In this document: in pieces, positions 52,851 through 64,000 of the stretch
How the letters are laid out: each line of letters starts with the position of its first letter
How positions within the stretch are numbered: position 1 is the first letter of the stretch
Made by a program: the position numbers and the translations under genes
Assembly (NCBI GenBank): GCA_032871835.1
Contig: CM065297.1
Coordinates: forward strand, 71,783,253 to 71,847,252
Length of the DNA stretch: 64,000 nucleotides
From: Dipteronia dyeriana
Taxonomy: Eukaryota > Streptophyta > Magnoliopsida > Sapindales > Sapindaceae
Reading direction: 5' to 3'
Notes under the pieces: generated by a model
Database searches by the model: none
Seen by the model: only the letters and a program-made list of their open reading frames with translations
What the model was told of the DNA's origin: nothing

Positions 52851-53540
52851 TATTATTAACTAAGTCATCTTGAGATAAGTGAGTAGGTTTATACTCATGC
52901 CTCATACTCAGTTGCTACCCGAACGTTATATCAAAGCTCACCACGATCATACGTTCGAGTCCTTACACAAGTCACTGATGACGTTTCCTAGTTTTATCTG
53001 CGCAAGGGTTTGCCGAATTGTTAAGCTTTTAAATTGCTTAACACAGCTGCGCATCTCACCGGGATTTTTCCAGACGGTGTGCCCCGAGCCATTTTCCAGA
53101 ATCTGATACATCGGGTTTGCCTTTTGGCAAAGGTTGAATGACCTTGCTCGGCTGGCATGCTCCTTCGAGCTTCTCCGCCTATTCGGGAATTTTTCCAAAT
53201 TAATTGTTCCGAGCATTTTATCTTTTTTGTATGTGCTTATGATATACTTCTCTTTTTTTGTGTTTTTTTTTATGCATATTCTTATTATCATGCATCTTTT
53301 TTGCATGTTCTTATTATCATGCTTCTTTTTCGCATGTTCTTATTATCATACTCGTCTTTCATATGTTCTTATTATCATATGCTTAGAATTCTGGAATCTT
53401 ATATCGGGTTTTTATTCATAACTGCAAAACTAACAATGTAAATCTAAGAATTGTAAAAATTAAAAATATCCTGCCTAAAAAAAATTGAAAACAAATTTCA
53501 AGGATAGAAAATCTTCAAATATTGGGCATTGCATGGTCAG
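52851..53540. other. G5 region between array and integrase
   Basis: Non-coding. It contains a 29-bp AT-rich tandem repeat (53270-53380) with four copies of TTCTTATTATCAT. Hydrophobic open frames on the plus strand here (53134-53441) follow from that composition. No gene supported. Confidence 0.6.
53270..53380. repeat. 29-bp AT-rich tandem repeat
   Basis: Four copies of a unit around CATGTTCTTATTATCATGC with a CTTTTT spacer. The copy number is small and the last unit is partial. Confidence 0.85.
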
Positions 53541-54740
53541 GGTAAAACCCCTCTATCTGGTCGGGCAATCCAATATGTTCCATGACTAGCTATTCCTTTA
53601 ATCTTGTATGGGCCTTCCTATTTGTCGGCCAATGAGCCTGCAGCTTTGTTCTTTGTGTTCAACGATACTCTTTTAAGTACCAGGTCTCCTAACCGGAACT
53701 TCCAAATATGAACATAAGAGTTATAGTGTCGGGCTATTCTTTGTTGATATGCCGCGTTTCATAGTCGGGATTTCTCCCTTTTCCCTTCCAACTCATCTAA
53801 GCTTTGTAACAGCATATCAACATTCTTATCTTTATCATATAGCCTGACCCTAAATGACATCTACGATGTTTCTACCGGGATAACAACTTCTGTTCCAAAT
53901 GCCAAAGAGAAATGAGTCTCTCCTGTAGAAGTTCTTGCTGTCGTCCGATACGCCCATAATACTTCAGGAAGTTTCTTAACCCAACTGCCTTTCTTCGCAT
54001 CTAACTTTGCTTTGATTGTGTGCTTGATGATTTTGTTTACTGCTTCAACATGTCCATTTGTTTGAGGGTGGGCAGGTGTGGCATAATAATTTGTAATTTT
54101 TTACTCGTTGCACAGTTGCCTGAATTTTTGATTATCGAACTGGATACCGTTGTCAGTGATAATAGTATTTAGGACTCCAAATCTATAGAGTATATTTTTC
54201 TTCACAAAGTTTGTGGTATTTTTTTCTGTGATATGTACTAACGCTTTAACTTCTGCCCACTTTGTGAAGTAATCAATGATCACTATTGCGTGTTTAGCTT
54301 CACCCCCTGTTCCTGCTGGCATTGGACCAATTAAGTCTAGTTCCCATATTGCGAATGACCATAGGGATCTGAGGCTTCTAAGTTGTTCGGGAGGCTACCG
54401 AATATCATTGGCGATCCTTTGGCAAGCATTACAGCTTTCTAAGCATCGTTGTGCATCAGAGAACAAAGAGGGCCAATAATAAACTTGGTTGAGTACCTTG
54501 TGTGATAAACTTCTGCCCCGGTATGGTTTCGCATACTCCGCCATGGATTTTCTGTAGTATCCGATGCACATCTTTCTCTTATACACATCTTTGAAGTGTT
54601 CGGGGAAAACCCTCTTTTGTACAGTTCTCCTCCAATCTATGTGTATCTTGCTAACCGGTACCTGATGCGTTTGGCTTCTAAGGGATCTTACGGGAGTACA
54701 CCTTCTTCCAGGTATCTTTTTAACTGAGTCGTCCAACCGT
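53541..54740 (-). pseudogene. Gypsy integrase (G5)
   Basis: The stretch 54736-54395 covers the zinc region, partly out of frame; HKVLNQVYYWPSLFSDA and CNACQR remain. The stretch 54322-54101 holds the core: KHAIVIIDYFTKWAEVKAL (first Asp) and TIITDNGIQFDN (second Asp, TDNG intact). HPQTNGHVEAVNK (Glu, about 54050) follows after a stop. The C-terminal part runs to about 53540 with stops (WAYRTTARTSTGETHFSLAFG). All three catalytic acids survive. The sequence differs clearly from G1-G4, which supports a separate family. Confidence 0.87.
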
Positions 54741-54750
54741 CTAACTGTGT

Positions 54751-55260
54751 TCAGATTTTTGAGACTTCAAATTTTTTCGGCTCAACTATACTCGGTCTGA
54801 GAAGATGTACAACCGAAATATTTTTTAGCCTGATTGTGGTTGTTGTTGATGTTAATTTGGACAAAGCGTCTGCCTTCTCATTTTCTTCTCTAGGGATCTG
54901 GACAATCCTGTATTCCTTGAATTTTTGGAGTTGTTTTGTTATGCCCAAATAAGCCATCATACCTTCATCTCTGGTCTGATACTCGTTTAAAACTTGGTTG
55001 ACGACTATCTGTGAGTCATTGAATATCTCAACCCCATCTGCTCCGAGAGCTATGCAAACTTTTAGTCCTGCTAGCAATGCCTCATATTCGGCGTTGTTAT
55101 TTATTGCTTTGAAGTCAAATCTCATGGTACATTCAACATCATCTCCTTCCGGAGTGCATACCATGATCTTTGCCCCGATGCCATGAGTGTTCGAGGAACG
55201 ATCAACATATAACCTCCATGAGAAACTCTTGCCCAACATCCTTTTGCTTTCAGGTTTGGT
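54751..55260 (-). pseudogene. archaeal-type RNase H (G5)
   Basis: The open stretch 55239-54751 reads WRLYVDRSSN (Asp kept; Gly to Arg after it), NNNAEYEALLAGLKV (Glu), FNDSQIVVNQV (Asp) and EKADALSKLTS (final Asp). All four acidic positions are present. This second RNase H, in addition to the RT-linked one, is the mark of Tat-clade Gypsy elements. It is open over its whole length, though embedded in a broken polyprotein. Confidence 0.88.
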
Positions 55261-55264
55261 TCTG

Positions 55265-55700
55265 TGAATTCTGCTACGAAATCTGCCACTGTTTGGCCTC
55301 TAAGTGATGTCCTAGGGATGTATTGAATATCGAATTCACTCAGCTTGATTGCCCATTTAGATAATCTCCCCGAAATTTCTAGCTTCTGTAGGATTTGCTT
55401 AAGCAGACAGTCGATGATAACTTGGATCGTATGAGCCTAAAAGTATGGCCTCAGCTTCCTTACTACCGAAACCAATACTATAGCCATTTTTTCTGCATGT
55501 GAATACCTGGTTTCAGCTGGAAGAAGAGCCTTACTAGTGTAGTACACTGGCCTCTGTACTCCATCTTCTATCCTGACTAGAACCGAGCTTGCTACTAATT
55601 CTGTAATGGATAAGTACAAGTGGAGTATTTCTCCCATTTTAGCCTTTGAAAGGATGGAAGCCTGCCCTAAGTACTATTTAATTTTCAGGAATGCCTGCTC
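55265..55700 (-). pseudogene. RT-linked RNase H (G5)
   Basis: The stretch 55637-55437 reads SVLVRIEDGVQRPVYYTSKA, AETRYSHAEKMAI and VRKLRPYF, then a stop. Downstream (55436-55265) the text ISGRLSKWAIKLSEFDIQY and QTVADFVAEF continues in frame. The N-terminal part (55640-55850) with the thumb region is decayed. Confidence 0.83.
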
Positions 55701-55854
55701 GCACTCTTCATTCCATTCGAGTCCTTTCCCCTTTTTGATCACTTTAAAAAAAAGGAGTACATCTATCTGTGGCCTTTGAAATAAATCTGCCTAAGGAAGT
55801 TAAGCATCATGTTAAGCGTTGCACTCGTTTTAGTGTGCTTGGCGAAGTCATTTT

Positions 55855-56640
55855 TTAAAGGGCCTTGATCTTCTCAGGGTTCACTTTGATTCCCCTCTGG
55901 TGAACTTGGAAACCAAGGAACCTTCCTGAAGGAACCCCAAATAGGCATTTGTTCTGATTTAACTTCATATGATATCTCCTCGAGACATTGAATGTTTCCC
56001 GTAAGTCCGAAGCATGTTCGTCTGTCGAGACACTTTTGGTTAACATGTCGTCTATGTAAACTTCCATGTTTCTTCCTATTTGACGAACAAAGATCCTATT
56101 GACTAATCTTTGGTATGTTGCTCCAGCATTTTTTAACCCAAAAGGCATTACTGTATAACAGTATAAGCCTTGATCGATCGTGAATGCTGTTTTTTCTTTA
56201 TCAGCCTTATTCATTCGGATTTGATTGTATCCTGAGTAAGCGTTCGTGAAACTGAGTAATTTGTGGCCTGATGTAGCATCGACCAGTTTTTCTATTCTCA
56301 AAAGTGGAAAACTGTCCTTTGGGCAGGCCTTGTTCAGGTCTGTGAAGTCCACGCACATTCTTCACTGGCCATTTTTCTTCTGGACCAAGACCACATTTGC
56401 TACCCATTGAAGGTAGCTGATTTCTCTGATCGACCCTACAACGAGTAACTTCTCCACTTCCTTCTTAATTGCCCAACTTCTTTCAAGGTTGAATGACCTT
56501 CTCTTTTGTATTACTGGTTTCACATTTGGATCCACCGCCAAATGATTTGATATTATTCGGGCATCTATTCCTACCATGTCTTCATGACTCCAAGCGAACA
56601 CATCTTTATATTCTCTAAGCAAATTAATAAGGTCCTGCTT
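55855..56640 (-). pseudogene. Gypsy reverse transcriptase (G5)
   Basis: The stretch 56622-56362 covers the N-terminal fingers (EYKDVFAWSHEDMVGID, EKLLVVGSIREISYLQWVAN, VQKKNGQ). Then a stop, and 56358-55855 reads MCVDFTDLNKACPKDSFP, LSFTNAYSGYNQIRMNKADKE, LKNAGATYQRLVNRIF, EVYIDDMLTKS, and GRFLGFQVHQRGI. Motif A normally reads MDAYSGY; here the catalytic Asp is Asn, so activity is lost even without the stop. The YIDD box is intact. Confidence 0.89.
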
Positions 56641-57290
56641 AACCTTTCCTTATAAATTGGCTCCAATTTTGATCTTATTTTCTGGTTCATCTTCCTTTAA
56701 GACTACCTCTTCTATCATTTCACTTTCAGATACCTCTGGTTCTTCCCTTGGATCAAACTCAAACAATAGTGATTCCTACTCAATTTGATCTGGTTGTGTT
56801 ATGGTGCATAGATGCTCACTATTGTCTCTGTCTTCGTAAACCGAAAGATTAGCTCTTTTGGCCATCTTTTGGGACCCCTTGATTATTCCTACCCCCTATT
56901 CGATCGGGAATTTGATCATTAAAGCGTAGGTAACTGTTACTGCCTTGGTTTTGCTCAGGAATGGTCGACCTAATAGCGCATTATAAAGCCAGTTGTCCAG
57001 GTCTACCACTACAAAATCGAGTAACACTATTTTCTAACAAGAAGCAACTCCGATCTTTACGGACAGCTTCGCTGTCCCGAGAGACTTGACCTCGACTCCC
57101 TTGAATCCTCTGAGTGGGGTATGGAAAGGTTGCAAATCCTTTCGATCCAACCTAAGCTGATCATAAACAGCCACATTGAGAATGTCGGTCGAACTGCCAT
57201 TGTCTACTTAAATTTTCCCGACTTCTCTGTGACCAATTCAGGTAATTATGATGAGAGCATCACTTGGTTGGACGTCGACCCCATATGAAT
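56641..57290 (-). pseudogene. Gypsy protease and linker (G5)
   Basis: The active-site stretch reads VDNGSSTDIL near 57200 (Thr of the DTG triad is Asn). Downstream: PLRGFKGVEVKSLGTAKL, a stop, DFVVVDLDNWLYNALLGRPF, and an acidic linker (EEPEVSESEMIEEVVLKEDE) with stops near 56645, 56778 and 56900. It leads into reverse transcriptase. Confidence 0.82.
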
Positions 57291-57294
57291 CGGC

Positions 57295-59208
57295 TTACGT
57301 GAATATTATCGGGTCCCATCCTTCCTTTATTCTTTTCGGATCTGGCTCGATGGAGTTGACATCAAAATTTTGTCTTGCTTCCACTGCTTCTCTGACTTCC
57401 TGAGTATGCTCCCGGTTACTTCTCTCAGTTGATGGTCCTCCAAAAATAGTTTGTTTTACTTCATTCGCCTTGGGACTGGCTCTTTTGTTCTGACCAGAAT
57501 TATGATCTGCCCTGGTCTCTTTCTTAATTTCTGACTTCTCATCTTTCTTCAGGATTATATCTTGCAGGTGTCCTTCCCGAATGAGAGTCTTTATATAGTC
57601 TCTAAGTTGGTAACATTTGGAGGTCTCATGACCGGTTTCCTTATGGAATCTGTAATATTTCATCGTGTCTCACCGAACAAATTGAGATTGTCGACGTGGT
57701 TCTTTTCTTCTAGTATTGCCAGGATTTCTTCCTATTTTTTCCAGAGTGGGGTGTAGTTCGTGTATTTTCCGTGGAACTTTTCTGTTGTCTAGTCAGCATT
57801 TCACCCACTTCCCCTGTCCTTGTTCCTCTCTTTGCTATTTCCTTTTTGTTTCCCTTTATGGTTTTGTGATTTTGACTCAGCATCCTTTTGTTCGGGTCTT
57901 CCCCCATGCATGTAACTACCTCCTGTTGCAAGCTTTTCTTCTTCCGCCAGAGCGTATCCGCCTGCTATATCTATCATATCTGTATATCTGGTTAGGCAAG
58001 CTCTTCTTCGATCAAAAGAAAGCCGTCCATTTTACAGGTTGTTTATGAATGCAGCGATTATTGCTTCGTCATTCGCACTACCAATTTCTGAGACAGCCTA
58101 GCCAAAACTTTCTAGATACTTCTTCAATAACTCATATTTCCCTTGTTTCAGCTGAGAAAGGTAAGCCACTGACTTTTTCTATGCACATTGCCTAGAAATT
58201 GTCTCGAGAAGCTTCTGCTCAACTCACTGAAACTCCTGATGCTTACTAGGGGCAATCTTCTGAACCACCTTGAACCCGTAACTCCCAGAGTTTGTGGGAA
58301 ATTAAGGCACAACAGCGGATCGCTGTGTGCATATTGAGCCATGGCGATTTTATATCATTTAACATGCTCTTTAGGATCTGTATCCTTTTTAAACTTTTCT
58401 ACATGTGGCATCCTGAATCTTTTCGGGAATGGAGATCACAGGATTTTTCTAGTAAAAAGACTGTCAGAATCATCATCAGACAACTCATTATATCCATATC
58501 GCCTAGTCAATGCGTCCATTTGATGCTTGTTGTTTTTGACTTCTCAGGTTAGGCTTTGAATCATGACATCTCTGTCCCCCAGCAGTTCTCTGTGATGGTT
58601 AAGCTGTCGGGTGATCGTCATACCTGTTTCCAGTTCCTCTTCATTCTGTTCCTGAGTCTCATGGGCTAATCCTTGCAGGCGTATGGTTTCATGATGACGT
58701 TTGCGATGATGCCGAGCGCTATCCTCTGATGATGATGACCGATCTCTACGCCGGTCATATTTACGATGTCTATCATAGCCGTCTGACCGTGATTCCTCCT
58801 TTGGCATGGCCGTTCTTCTACGGGCGTTTCACAGTCCTTGTTCTGGTTGCGTGTTATACCCCCAACTTGATTGATTTGATCTGAGTTCCTAACAGCTACT
58901 GGTGCATCTGGTTTCGGCCCAACTACAACTGATTGGAGCCTTGCAGGTGGAGGATTTGGCGGATGCGCCTCTTCCCCAGCCAAAAGATCTATACCTTCTC
59001 ACGCCGCAACTATCAATAACTGTTGCAGTGCATCATGAAAACAGCGTGTTATATCCTCGCTGGTATGAAGGATTTGTTGAATACCAGCCAGGGATATCGA
59101 TTGATTCCCGGTGGTTGTTGTGGGTTTCTGAGTGAACCCGCCCATATGTGTATTATCTGGAGATTTTTGGATATCCCTGGAACTGTCTCTACTTCCACTA
59201 CCAACCAT
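57295..59208 (-). pseudogene. Gypsy gag (G5)
   Basis: The start ATG is at 59208 (MVGSGSRDSSRDI). A stop follows at about 59001-58999, then reading in the same frame continues (PPARLQSVVVGPKP). A long Arg- and Ser-rich stretch lies at 58807-58544. The capsid-type block (FPQTLGVTGSRWFRRLPLVSI, SFSRQFLGN) is at 58300-58180. The zinc-like module YYRFHKETGHETSKCYQLRD is at about 57660-57600, and the Gag end runs to 57295. Several frameshifts separate the parts. It has the same order of modules as G3 gag but little sequence in common. Confidence 0.83.
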
Positions 59209-59232
59209 TACTCAAACAGGTTCAGCACCCTC

Positions 59233-59248
59233 TTCATCTAATGCCAGT
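59233..59248 (-). promoter_or_regulatory. primer-binding region of G5
   Basis: The minus strand reads CTGGCATTAGATGA next to the LTR start. A TGGC core is shared with the other Tat-like sites, but the tRNA is not assigned. Confidence 0.5.
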
Positions 59249-60090
59249 TGTTGACGTTGATTTCTCGATGGATAAGAAAGTCAACAATGTTGGATTTGGT
59301 TATGTCATGTCAAAAGGGAAAGAGAAAGAGAAAGAGAAAGAGGATGCAATTGAAGTTATTAAGACACGAGTTTATGTGGTAAAACTCCAGTGATCGTAAA
59401 AATGTCCACGGGTGGATAAATACACAACCAAGCAAAATCCACTATTTAAATGAAGAATTACACCACTCGATCTCTTTTGTCTCTCTCTTGTAGTGATTTT
59501 TTTGTATTTTTTATTCTATATCTCTTAACAATGAGATTATCGGTCTATTTATACATGCATAGAACCCTAATCCTTATTGTTCAAGTAAGGAAAAGAATTT
59601 GTAATTTATTACGATTGGTTACTTGTTGGAATCGTCTTTATCTTCTTTTCTATTTTGGAGATCTTTTGAGTTGAATCTGAATCTTCGTGGGACTCTAATT
59701 ACACAATCTGATTTAGGATTTTATTTTCCTAATCGATGTGCAATCTTCTAGAATGATAGAGTTGTTGCCTGATTTGGACTTGCTCCCTATTTGGTGTATT
59801 AACTTTCTAGAAACTCTCTTTGATACGGATGTCTTGCGTATTGGAGCATGATTCTTGGTTCACCTACGTGTGAATCGTGTGCTGGATTTCTTTATTCGGG
59901 TTTCCCATATTATCCAGAGTATAACATAATGTGCTAAGTACTCTGTCCTAAGTAGGACACAACTTGCCGAATACCTGTGTTCAGACTTACTCGGGCTCTT
60001 ATTCCTTTGTGATGTCTTGAAGGGTATCTTCTAGATGCCAACTCGGATGTCCATCTGGCAATTTTTTTTAAAGGATTGTCCTACATGTCA
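59249..60090 (-). repeat. 5' LTR of G5 (outer end uncertain)
   Basis: On the plus strand it starts TGTTGACGTTG. It contains a GAGAAA-type microsatellite (59318-59342) and a TATA box (59546-59553, minus strand). No second copy exists in the window for comparison, so the outer end is an estimate between G5 and the G6 LTR-like sequence that begins by 60196. Confidence 0.65.
59546..59553 (-). promoter_or_regulatory. TATA box in the G5 LTR
   Basis: The minus strand reads TATAAATAGACC, about 300 bases before the LTR inner edge, a usual place for the U3/R border. Confidence 0.6.
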
Positions 60091-60204
60091 GTGATGTGTT
60101 CATTTGATAAAATATACATATAACACACTCAAAACTACCCGAAAATGAGACAAAGAGTATGGCTATAGGGGCAAATATATAATAATTTTGGTCTGATCAA
60201 ATAT

Positions 60205-60239
60205 CCCCAAACTAAACCTTTGCTCGTCCTCGAGCAAAC
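60205..60239 (-). promoter_or_regulatory. polypurine-tract-like motif of G6
   Basis: The minus strand reads GGTTTAGTTTGGGGATAT followed by TTGATCAGACC, which may be the LTR start. The purine-rich stretch immediately before a TG fits a plus-strand primer site. Confidence 0.5.
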
Positions 60240-62684
60240 TTAAAACAAAACAAATAAGACACAAATAAAATAATGACTCTATCTAAAATTTTCTTGGCTC
60301 AACACAAATAATTCAACATGTTGTATGTCCAACCGGTGATAAGATGCAAGGATGTGTGATAGAAAGAAGTAAACATATGTAAAATAATCTAAAACAAATC
60401 GAAGGCACTTGAGAGAACTTGCACTATCACGAATCCCACAACTAAGAGTGCTCTCATGTCGGGGAACTACTTGCTCCCACAACTTGAGCATAATTCGCTT
60501 TGACTCTACTCCTCACCCGGCTTCACTCTCTTTTTACCGTCTAGAGTCCTAAGTTCACACTAATTCAAGGTATGCAAAGATGAAATTTATGCATTGAATT
60601 CTAATGCATTGCGTACAATGTTCATTTAAAAATCAATAAGTCTATAAACTAGCCTAGGAACGATTCACTATGCAATGAACATGGAAGATCAAGCATCAAC
60701 AAACATTCTCAATCAAGACATATTATAGATCAAATAGGACTTTTCCCTTAAGTTGTAACGGGGCATAGGGTTAGATATGGTGAAAAAAGAAATAGAAAAA
60801 TTTGAGTTCAAAGATCACCAATCATGTTTGATCATACTCACACACCCTATACATAGCTCTATTACACATTAATTAACTTTAGCAACTAGGCATTTCCTTA
60901 CATGCACATTTGTGTTTCACAATTGTACTATACTTTGTGAGTACTTAACATCTAGATCATAAGGTCTTTTTTTTGTATGCCTTTCTCTTTCTTTTTGCTT
61001 GATTTTTCTTTTCTTTTGCACAACATTACATATCATTTTTACAATTTTGCTCTTAAGTGCAAATGAGCACTTTTACATGTTGATCCATTTCATGCACAAT
61101 TTACATAATTACCTACATGGATGCTATTTTACATTAGAGCTCTTATTTTTCAACCACACACATAGCACACAAACACTCCCCACATAATTGGCAATAAAAG
61201 TAGGCTTGTGTTTGGCTATGGCTATATGGTTCATTTTGGTTCCAAATGAAATATAAGTGTTTGGCTGCAAGATTGGCATTGGAGCACACAACTAGGGATT
61301 AAGAATATGTTTAGGCTAATTTAAGTAGTTAATTTCACACACATCACCTAAAATCATATCCACAATTAGTCTATCATAGGAACGTATGCATCCATCAAGC
61401 ATTCCACAATATGTATGAAATGTAATTCCTATTCCATGTGATGCACATGATGAGAAAGGTGTTTAAAGAATTGAATACTCAATGTGCTTTTTAAATAGGC
61501 TAGTGTTTGTGAACTCACGAGTAGTCTCTACTATTAGAATAAGGAAAAAGAGTATCGAGTCCCCTCAAATATAGCACACAAAGGATTAGACTAGCCCATG
61601 ACAATGCAAGTATAACCCACGCATGACAACAATTTGTTACACAAGCTCAAAATGCATCTATAAACTCGCCAAAAGCACATGCTCAAGGCATCACATCCAA
61701 GCTAGCTAAAGCTCGAAAATTTGGCCATTGCGATAAATCAAAAAAATTGGACCAAAATAAATAAAATAGACTTGAAACAAATAAAATGACGACTCAAAAA
61801 GACATCTACACCCCCAAACCAAAACCCAACATTGTCCTCGATATTGAAGACAAGAGAGTCCGGCCTAACGACACGCTCCTAACCGACTCAAAACAAACAT
61901 AGGCACTACTCATGCACAATCAATGCCCAACAAAATAAAAAGACCAAAAACTAAGCTCATACATAAAATAGTGCATTATAGATGAATATGGCAATTAAGT
62001 ACAAAGTTGTAATCACATCAAACATTCACGCTCAAAATTGTTGGAATGGGGACATAACAATCTCCAAACCATTTTGTACTATATGCTCAAAATCTATACA
62101 AGATTTATGCATGATTTCAAAAACCTCCAAACTGAATCGGGCAATATCAAAAGAAAACCTATAAATCATATGCATATCCACAAGCTCCTTCGGCTTAATC
62201 AATCAAAAATGAAATAATCAATAAATGCAAAATTGTGGAAACCAAAATTATATCACCATTTACACGCGTTTCCATTCATTACTATCGATACATTCAACCC
62301 TAAAATGATATTCAATAAGATATTCACATTCACCAATTATTCACACATGTCTATAAACAAAGATATAGAGATAAAGTGCATGAGATTATTGCTCATGGTC
62401 TAAAACTTGAGTAGGTTCCAGCCAATTTTATGAGCACTGTTGGCTTGCTCGTCCCTCAAAGACTTGCAAGTTGTCGGTGTGTGTAATCCAAGAGATGAAG
62501 AACCTAACCTTAAAGCACAATCTTAATCACAAATGTTAACAACCATAAGATATATCTCAAAATCAAACAACAATCTCATCAAATAATATCAACAATCATT
62601 TAAATATCATCTACCATTAACTAAGATAAATAAAAAGTAAAACCTAAAGGAAAATACTAAAAGCACCAAATTTAACAAGTTCAA
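60240..62684. other. non-coding part of G6
   Basis: About 2.4 kb of AT-rich sequence without credible genes on either strand. It holds the second G-rich tract (61811-61840). Short open frames such as 60999-61187 and 61982-62164 show no recognised motif. A long stretch between coding region and 3' LTR is usual for large plant Gypsy elements. Confidence 0.55.
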
Positions 62685-63970
62685 CTAAATACTAAAAGTA
62701 CTTAATGAATTAAACAGTTCAAAAATCAATGCAAGAATAATCATGATAATGATAGAAAAGGGTAAATCGTTATCCGATGTATCAGTCATGTCGTCCATCT
62801 GTTGCCCCATGCCCTTCGTATCCAGCTCAGCTCTCGTTTTCTCTTCAAACTCTCTCTTTGATTTCACTAATGTCATTTGGTACTCCATTCCATAAACATG
62901 ATCAATGGTCCTCCCAAAGGGGCTGCATGCGGAGCGATCTTCTTCTTCTTTCTTGAATATGTCATTAGGTTTAGATCGTGCCTCATTCTAGTGATATTTG
63001 TCCATAAATCTTCAATGTTTTCCATCACATCTTTGTGAAGTTGTTCAACCCTCTCGCTGTTGTCCCTGATGACATTGGTGAAATTTGTACCCGTCTGGTT
63101 AACTAAAGTTTGAAGGCATGCCATTCTTGAAATGAACGTCTGCCAAGGCACCTGATCGTCTCCAACAAACTCAGGGACTAAAGGTATCTACCCATATTCC
63201 ATTTCTTTTACTTATTACTGTTGTTGATGTGAGCTAGGCCCTGCTTCTGCTCGTGTTTTCTTCTTCCCTATTCTTCTTCTGGTGAGGTACGAATCCCTCT
63301 CCAACTCCAAACTCTTCCAATTTTGCACATCTAAGTCACCTTGAGGCCACTCAAGATCAACATACCCAAAATCTACCTTAGCCTGCCTACAGAACTCGGT
63401 AATCAAGCACGGGAAAATCAAATTATGCTTTTCCGACCTTCTATTCCTAACCGTTATGATCTCAGTCTTCATTATCCATGAAGATCTTTGTCTTCACTAT
63501 CCATATAACGTTTATCGGCTAGCTATGCATGAGGCAATGTAGGATTGTGGCCATCTCGAAGGCTACATTGATCCTATATGTGCGAGGTCTAAGGGAGTGG
63601 GAAATAAACACATTCCAAAAACCCAAGTCAATCTTATGGTTAGAGTGATTGATTGGGTATGCCGGGGTTACCCAAAAATCTATAGGCACGGTGATGAGTT
63701 CATTTGCTAGCTCCACATTCTGCTTCACAAAACTCTCATTCCAAGTGACTCTATCTTTAATCCTCTAATCACTCTTTGAACATCTGGCAGCTCATTTTTG
63801 AAATAGCTCTGAATCTCTGACACTGTCATCCGAACCTCAACCCTCTCACCATGATTGGAAAACCACGGATGAAGTCATAGCGTATCATTCTAGATAAGAC
63901 ATCTGTACAATTTTTCTGTAAAAATTAGGAGGAGTGTGAACATAAGTTTGCCACCCTTTTGGTTTACCAT
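62685..63970 (-). pseudogene. decayed 'putative plant transposon protein' frame (G6)
   Basis: Four minus-strand pieces appear to be parts of one ancient frame: about 63870-63735 (VEVRMTVSEIQSYFKNELP), 63728-63519 (FVxSHSLRPRTYRINVAFEM, ATILHCLMHS), 63472-63215 (RRSEKHNLIFPCLITEFCRQA, then a basic tail KKKTRAEAGPSS), and 63151-62873 (helical, SERVEQLHKDVMENIEDLW). The order of the RTYRINVAFEMATILHCL and LIFPCLITEFCRQA blocks resembles the Transposase_32 type (PF20167) found in Athila and related elements. The last piece, 62888-62685, has a hydrophobic stretch (IIIMIILALIFELF) that could be a membrane segment or chance. Role unknown. Confidence 0.5.
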
Positions 63971-64000
63971 CTCTAGGATTGGGGTATGTGCTAGCTTAGA

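Larger units (their letters stand above)
51171..60090 (-). mobile_element. G5: second Tat-like Gypsy family, with antisense gene
   Basis: A minus-strand element of a different family from G1-G4: remains of an antisense gene (plus strand, 51211-52440), tandem arrays (52633-52850, 53270-53380), integrase, aRNH, RNase H, reverse transcriptase, protease, gag, and 5' LTR from 59249. Its 3' LTR is missing; the left end abuts the cut LTR of G4. The right end of the 5' LTR is uncertain, placed around 60050-60110. Confidence 0.85.
60091..64000 (-). mobile_element. G6: Gypsy-type remnant with a plant transposon-protein reading frame
   Basis: Two tracts on the minus strand are of a kind seen near the 3' LTR of plant Gypsy elements: GAGGACGAGCAAAGGTTTAG (60230-60211) then TTTGGGGATA, and GAGGACAATGTTGGG (about 61840-61826) then TTTTGGTTTGGGGGTG. 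A decayed coding region lies at 62685-63970. No reverse transcriptase or integrase is in the window; they may lie to the right. Assignment to an Athila-like lineage is only a suggestion. Confidence 0.55.

Noticed and set aside
53134..53441. Hydrophobic Phe/Tyr-rich frames resembling membrane peptides
   Set aside because: Composition comes from a 29-bp AT-rich tandem repeat; several frames overlap in the same place.
59023..59393. Plus-strand frames over the G5 gag start and LTR
   Set aside because: They are opposite to the recognised gag start and primer site, and partly made of a GAGAAA microsatellite.
62685..62888. Membrane protein gene
   Set aside because: Only 67 codons with one hydrophobic run in AT-rich DNA; kept only as part of the decayed G6 frame.
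1..64000. Any intact host gene
   Set aside because: No non-element reading frame with recognisable domains or exon structure was found on either strand.

Overview
This window looks like intergenic, probably heterochromatic DNA of a flowering plant, most likely a dicot. Almost every base can be assigned to LTR retrotransposons and I see no convincing host gene. The evidence is Ty1/Copia and Ty3/Gypsy coding remains with plant-type domains, initiator-Met-tRNA primer sites next to LTRs, and several insertion-site duplications. No species can be named from what is visible. Names used here: S1 and S2 are SIRE/Maximus-like Copia elements, A and B are Angela/BARE-like Copia elements, G1 to G5 are Tat-like Gypsy elements, and G6 is a more distant Gypsy-type remnant.

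Layout. 1-3115: end of S1 (minus). 3116-31100: G1 (plus), whose integrase gene is cut into three pieces, 3117-3662, 13017-13357 and 30284-30446. The first gap is Copia A (3663-13016, minus). The second is S2 (13358-30283, minus, duplication GAATA). S2 itself carries a solo Gypsy LTR (13434-14580) and Copia B (15791-25290, minus, duplication CTTAT). The insertions are therefore at least three layers deep. 31101-34450: G2 (minus; gag, start of protease, LTR). 34514-40975: G3 (plus; LTR to mid-integrase). 40976-41262: short unassigned AT-rich stretch. 41263-51170: G4 (minus), with an antisense gene on the plus strand at 42631-45089 and a 99-bp tandem array at 45650-46545. 51171 to about 60090: G5 (minus), again with an antisense gene (51211-52440) and tandem arrays. 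About 60090-64000: G6 (minus).

How the parts relate. Each autonomous element once encoded Gag, protease, reverse transcriptase, RNase H and integrase between two LTRs. The Tat-like elements have a second, archaeal-type RNase H, and G4 and G5 carry an extra gene in opposite orientation between integrase and the 3' LTR, with variable tandem repeats where the two transcription units converge. All copies seen are broken by stops, frameshifts, deletions or lost catalytic residues. S2 has gag only, G4 has lost most of gag, and B has lost most of gag, so these copies would need help in trans.

Most worth a second look: the 99-bp (33-codon) array that stays open in the antisense-gene direction in two separate elements, the intron-bearing antisense gene of G4, the doubled primer-binding site of B, the GAACAGT repeat cluster in the leader of B, and in-frame stop codons shared between separate Gypsy copies.
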